Shown here: piece by piece, positions 59,691 to 64,000 of the stretch
Layout: the number at the start of each line of letters is the position of its first letter
Position numbering within the stretch: position 1 is the stretch's first letter
Assembly: GCA_006503535.1 (NCBI GenBank)
Contig: QYRS01000005.1
Coordinates: forward strand, 62,001 to 126,000
Reading direction: 5' to 3'
Length of the DNA: 64,000 bases
Origin: Arthrinium phaeospermum
Lineage: Eukaryota; Ascomycota; Sordariomycetes; Amphisphaeriales; Apiosporaceae
Notes under the pieces: generated by a model
What the model was told of the DNA's origin: nothing
Seen by the model: only the letters and a program-made list of their open reading frames with translations
Database searches by the model: none
Program-made: the position numbers and the translations under genes

Positions 59691-61296
59691 TCAAGCCCCT
59701 CTTCTACGTCTCAGTCCGAAGTGACGAGCGGCCGTGATCTCCTCGCGTACCTTGCGGCACCATTTCCACAGGGCCTCTTCAACTCTACCCACACCGTTGT
59801 TGTTGTTGTACACAACTCCCAAGACGTCCACCTTCAACATGACCTCCCACCGGAGCTCAGCGGCCTTGATCCAATATCGGAGGTTGTCGGCACACCGATA
59901 CGGCTTCTGCGTGTCCACGTGGTACGATCCGATAGTGCCAAACCGTCTCTTGGACTTGCGGACTGTCGCATTGTGCAGCTTGACCAGCCGCACTCCATTC
60001 TGCAGGCTTTCCAGCGGAGGCACATCTGTCGCTTGAGCGGCAGGTGTGTAGGCCGGGAGGGGCTCATCATCAGCTCCATAGACCGCAAGAAGGCCAGTTC
60101 CCTTTCAATCTCCCGTCCCGTCCAGTCGCCCCTGACCAGGCCCATCCCTCTCTCTCAATACGTTCGGCTTCCTCGATTTCCTCTTCTTTCTTCAACATGT
60201 CGCGGATTCCTTCAATCCACGAAGTCATGGTGGATCGCTCGTCCACGCGCGGGCCGCCGACGAAGTTGCGCGTCGCCATGTGCTTGAGCGTTTCCATGAC
60301 CGCAAGCAGGTCACACGAATCTCCTTCTCGGACCTAATAGTATCCAGCATCTCGGGTTGCTCGTGTGACGTGTAGAAGTTCTTAGCAGCCCGGATCGCCA
60401 ACGTCATGGTATCAAGGATCTGCATGCCCTGGACTTGATCCCAGCCCTGCTTGGGGGCCTTTGGGTTTGGCGCCTCGGTTGGGGTTCCCGAGCGCGACGG
60501 GATTGGGCACCGGGCTGGTAGGCTGCGAACCTGCCGGGGACATTGACTGCTTCAAAACCCGGCTTGCGGCATCCAGAGTGCTGTTCAACTCTGTCTTGAG
60601 CTCCTCAATGGTGGGCGGTTTGGGAATCACCTTCTCACGGTGCTTGTAGGTGCTTGTAGTCGGCGGGAGGACGTTGGGTCGATGTCCTCAATATCATCCG
60701 AGTCATACCCGGATTGCTCATCGGTGGAGACTCGACCATCGGTCCTCCCCCCATGAGATGTCCATTGTTATCCGGGCTCGAGGCATACATCGAGTCGCCA
60801 TCAGACCGGTTGAGATAGGAGGATGAGTCGACCGACGAAAGATCCAAAGTGGCTCTCGGGTTCCTCTTCCTGGCAAGCTGCCCTCCCTTTCCCTCCAGCA
60901 ACCCGGTTCTAGCGAAGTAGTACTGGAGATGTGCGATGCTTCCCAGGCTCAAGACGCTTTCTCTGTGCTTGGCACTAGCGGCGAACTCGGTGCCTTCGGG
61001 TCTGGTATACCCCCGCCGGACTGGACGTTCCGAGAAGGTTTGCGTCGAAACTCGATTGGGGTTGGATATGAGGCTGCCGTCGGACTGTTTGGAGTAGCCA
61101 GCCGACGACTGGCGCGAGAGTGATGGGCTGGCCAGAGAGTCGCGGTACGAGCCATCCGTGCTGGAGCCACGGAGGTGGTAGAGTCGGTTGATACTATGCG
61201 GGAGTCGGTCCACCCGCCCTCGCGGGAGTCGACTTAGGCGAGGGCGAGTCGCAGCGCACAATAGGAGGTGCGTTCTGACCCGAAGTTTGCAGCCAT
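59691..61296 (-). CDS. Protein of unknown function, probably fungus-specific, frame-broken
   Basis: Reading down from the ATG at 61294-61296 (MAANFGSERTS), a Ser/Arg-rich N-terminus leads into a block LSLGSIAHLQYYFARTGLLE with GKGGQLARKR. Next come PKPPTIEELKTELNSTLDAA, a Ser/Pro linker, GMQILDTMTLAIRAAKNFYT, METLKHMATRNFVGG, a helix MLKKEEEIEEAERIER, and a C-terminal domain LESLQNGVRLVKLHNATVRK and PYRCADNLRYWIKAAELRWE, ending at 59691. At least five frame breaks lie near 61245-61255, 60640-60659 (a 10-base duplication), 60455-60462, 60305-60312 and 60025-60130. The blocks are well ordered and helical, so the gene is real. I cannot assign a function; no transmembrane helix or enzyme motif is visible. 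Confidence 0.68.
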
Positions 61297-61741
61297 GGTG
61301 GGCGAATTCTTGTTCAAGATGGCTCGAAAAGGTTGGTTGCGGTGCAAAGCTGCAGCTATCTATCGTGACAGTAGGCTCGTTGGGCTAGGTGGGCTAGGTG
61401 GGCTCGGTAGAGATACAGCTCTCTCGGGGTATTTGAAAATCAGAAGAAGAATAGGGAAAGAATGGCAGTTAGTCTCGGTTGAAGAACCACAAGTTTGTAC
61501 AGTTATTACAAAAATAGCGAGTGAAAAATGCAAAGGTGCAAAAGGGCTTCCCTCGGTTGGTCGGTTGGTGTCCGTTTCGGGCAAGAAGCGGAGTGTTGAC
61601 AACGAGGGGAGGAGGTTGTGACGAGGTGAGGTGAGTGGTACCGGGAAACTAATCTAAGGAGTGGATGAGAAGAATGGCCATTGGCAAGAACAACGTTACG
61701 CTACGCAAAATGCAGCATGCAGAGAATGGGAAGCTAGGGAA

Positions 61742-62128
61742 AAGAAACTAGAAAGAAGTAACGGTAGGTAGTAGTAGTAGTAGGAAGTAGAGTCCAGCAG
61801 GCAGGCAGGAGGAAAGCAAATGCAATACATATTTATTCAAAAAGATTTCGTTCGTTCCGCACATGCACCAGACCTCCAGTTCTTAATTACCCTGACCTCC
61901 CACTGCTCGATTTGTGAGGTACCAACGGCACAAGCGAAAGAAACTAGAAAGAAGTAACGGTAGGTAGTAGTAGTAGGAAGTAGAGTCCAGCAGGCAGGCA
62001 AGGAGGAAAGCAAATGCAATACATATTTATTCAAAAAGATTCGTTCGTTCCGCACATGCACCAGACCTCCAGTTCTTAATTACCCTGACCTCCCACTGCT
62101 CGATTTGTGAGGTACCAACGGCACAAGC
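61742..62128 (+). repeat. Tandem direct duplication, period 195
   Basis: Copy 1 is 61742-61936 and copy 2 is 61937-62128, directly adjacent. They differ only by one TAG unit, one A in GGCAAGGAGG and one T in AAGATTTCG, plus the last base. It lies 450-830 bases upstream of the unknown gene starting at 61296. Confidence 0.95.
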
Positions 62129-62680
62129 ACAGTACAGTACCTGGATGAGACGAGATCAAATGGTATCAGCCCGGTCTGCCGGTGTCAATGTGGTGTGCAC
62201 ACACGCACATCCAAAGGGTCAGGGTCAGGGGTTGGCCCGACTCATCAATGCAATGCCATGATGTGAGTGGCAGAGTACGGTAGGTAGCTGGGCCGGCTGA
62301 CCCTCTCTCTCAGGAATGGGAATGGGAATGGGTGGTGCATGCTGCTGTAATTGGGTCGGGCACTAATAAACCTACACCGGCGCCCAGCCCTTTCCCAGCT
62401 CTGACAGCTTTGACAGTGAGCTTTACAGTGTGTGCCGCTGCGTCAGTCGCGGTAAGTAACGGGGGGTGTGGGGGAGCCGACTGGAGTTGATGTAAGTTTT
62501 CAATGGATCAAAAGCAAGTCGCATCAGATGCACCGTTTCCTGTCACTCAAGCCACGACAGCTGCGGAGTGAGACAATTGATGCCATGCCGAGGTAGGAGG
62601 CTCCTTCGCAATTATTTGTCCCGACTGTCCGGGCAACAACAGCGACATTCCAGTCTGCTCAGGCTTCACTCGATGCTCGA

Positions 62681-62957
62681 CCTACACGTACTGCTCGACC
62701 CTCCGATGCGCAGAGAGCTAGACAGTGTTCCCACGTGGTAATTACCTATCCGTGCAACTCCAATACAACCTTGTGGACCCCTAGAAATTGAGCCGGCAAC
62801 GTTTTTTTTTCTCCCAGTCCTACACGTACTGCTCGACCCTCCGATGCGCAGAGAGCTAGACAGTGTTCCCACGTGGTAATTACCTATCCGTGCAACTCCA
62901 ATACAACCTTGTGGACCCCTAGAAATTGAGCCGGCAACGTTTTTTTTTTCTCCCAGT
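62681..62957 (+). repeat. Tandem direct duplication, period 138
   Basis: Copy 1 is 62681-62818 and copy 2 about 62819-62957, directly adjacent. The only internal difference is the length of one T run (9 against 10). No coding content. Confidence 0.95.
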
Positions 62958-64000
62958 GATCCATACCAGCACCCAAACACCAGGACGACGGATGAAAGCC
63001 CTGGTGTCAGCCGAATGGGACTTGCCACGGACGATGATCGTATAAAAGCCATGAGATCTGCGCTATAATGATCAGCACATTTGCATAGCAGATTAGTAAT
63101 TTTTTTTCTTTTTTGCTTCGGCTACGCACATGTACGCAGTACGTATGCGTATGATCAGCACAAAAAGAGCATAGCAGATTATCCCTTCTACCCGGGCTCT
63201 TGACTTCTACTACTCTCCTTTATCTGACGTTCATGTGCAATTGACCAATACTGCAACCTCGAGCTATGCTGAGCCCAATAATGCAACCTGATGGAGGCTA
63301 CATTTTTGTCGACCGGCTTCCCTCCCGCAGAACGAGTGTGGCATGTGGTGTGTGTGGTGTGTTCACACCACTGCATTGTGGTCTGGTCTGGCTTTTTGCA
63401 GCGCATGCAGCGCAGGGCAGGGCACAGATGCGTATTGGCTGTCAGGTATGTAGACTGTCAGGGATGACATCGCCCAATTTGCGCCACCAAGACTATAATG
63501 GGTTTAAATATTGGGTTCCTCTCACTCGGGTATGCAAGGTACCATGCACGCAGATGTGGGAGCAACGCAATCTCACTCGTTACATTACAGTACTGTTCCG
63601 TGGTCACTGGACCCCATAGAGACTCGACTCAATCCAGGCCCATCCTCCGAGCTCTCTCTGCACAATAACAATCCCATGAAAAGTGAGGCGCTTTCAGGGT
63701 CCATCCATGAGCATGAGCAACTTCCACGATGTTTCCCCTCAGGTTAAGTAGGGAGACACAAGACACATGCAGTTATGTTTCACTACATTACATTATAGGT
63801 CCTATCTACCAGATATGGCACATCAGTGGAAGGATGGGAAACCTTAAACGTTCATTGCATGGTTATTCCTTCTGCCCTTCTTTCTAGGTCCCAGGTAAGG
63901 CTAGGTAGCGTTACATGAACTCCGATATTCTCGAGCTTCCCAACACCTTGGACGGGTGATCTTATTATTACTCTGCCAGCTAATAGAACACTGTCGTCAC

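Larger units (their letters stand above)
61297..64000. other. Noncoding region to window end with two tandem duplications
   Basis: No gene recognised. It contains TAG triplet runs (about 61768-61785), the two tandem duplications listed separately, and scattered short repeats. It may hold the promoter of the leftward unknown gene. Confidence 0.55.

Noticed and set aside
61742..62957. Terminal repeats of a transposon
   Set aside because: The repeats are adjacent direct duplications without inverted ends, target-site copies or any transposase or reverse-transcriptase frame between them.

Overview
The window is nuclear DNA of a filamentous ascomycete (Pezizomycotina), most likely a Sordariomycete. 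Introns are short (about 45-190 bases) with GTRAGT-type donors and YAG acceptors, genes lie on both strands about 2-3 kb apart, and the gene set is typical of such fungi: a BLM/Sgs1/QDE-3-type RecQ helicase, an NRT2/CrnA-type nitrate transporter with a NirA-type promoter site, fungal CENP-K and a GPI-type wall protein. I see no tRNA, rRNA, transposon or CRISPR array.

Layout. 0-4.5 kb: 3' end of SLA1 (endocytic actin patch) and a six-exon glycine-rich secreted protein. 5-12.5 kb: a TLC-domain membrane protein, COG8 (Golgi tether), the mitochondrial glycine carrier HEM25 and a charged coiled-coil protein. 14.8-25.5 kb: prefoldin subunit 1, alkaline ceramidase, a TMF1/Sgm1 golgin, the gankyrin-type proteasome chaperone Nas6 and the splicing factor Prp46. 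25.7-36 kb: Orc1, a conserved-looking membrane protein, prefoldin subunit 5, a five-exon protein of unknown function and the kinetochore protein CENP-K. 38-51 kb: a triple-KH RNA-binding protein, a GPI-type cell-wall protein, a high-affinity nitrate transporter and a DUF1275 membrane protein. 52-61.3 kb: a large RecQ helicase, proteasome subunit beta-7 and a second conserved-looking unknown protein. 61.3-64 kb is noncoding and holds two tandem duplications.

The genes are mostly unrelated housekeeping genes without operon logic. Links across the window are COG8 with the TMF1 golgin (Golgi traffic), the two prefoldin subunits (one hexamer), Nas6 with beta-7 (proteasome), and Orc1, RecQ and CENP-K (chromosome maintenance).

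Two features cut across the whole window. First, many essential genes carry reading-frame breaks of one base, usually a lost base next to a short run of G or C. They are dense at 5-12 kb and 34.7-61 kb and nearly absent at 17-34 kb, which points to a sequence of uneven quality rather than to pseudogenes. Two genes (TLC protein, RecQ) also lack an internal block of domain sequence. Second, three noncoding tandem duplications (units 231, 195 and 138 bases) are near-perfect, with copies differing almost only in run lengths. No clearly new multi-gene system is visible. The best candidates for novelty are the repeat-exon glycine-rich secreted protein, the dense GATAAG field upstream of the nitrate transporter, and the two unknown proteins.
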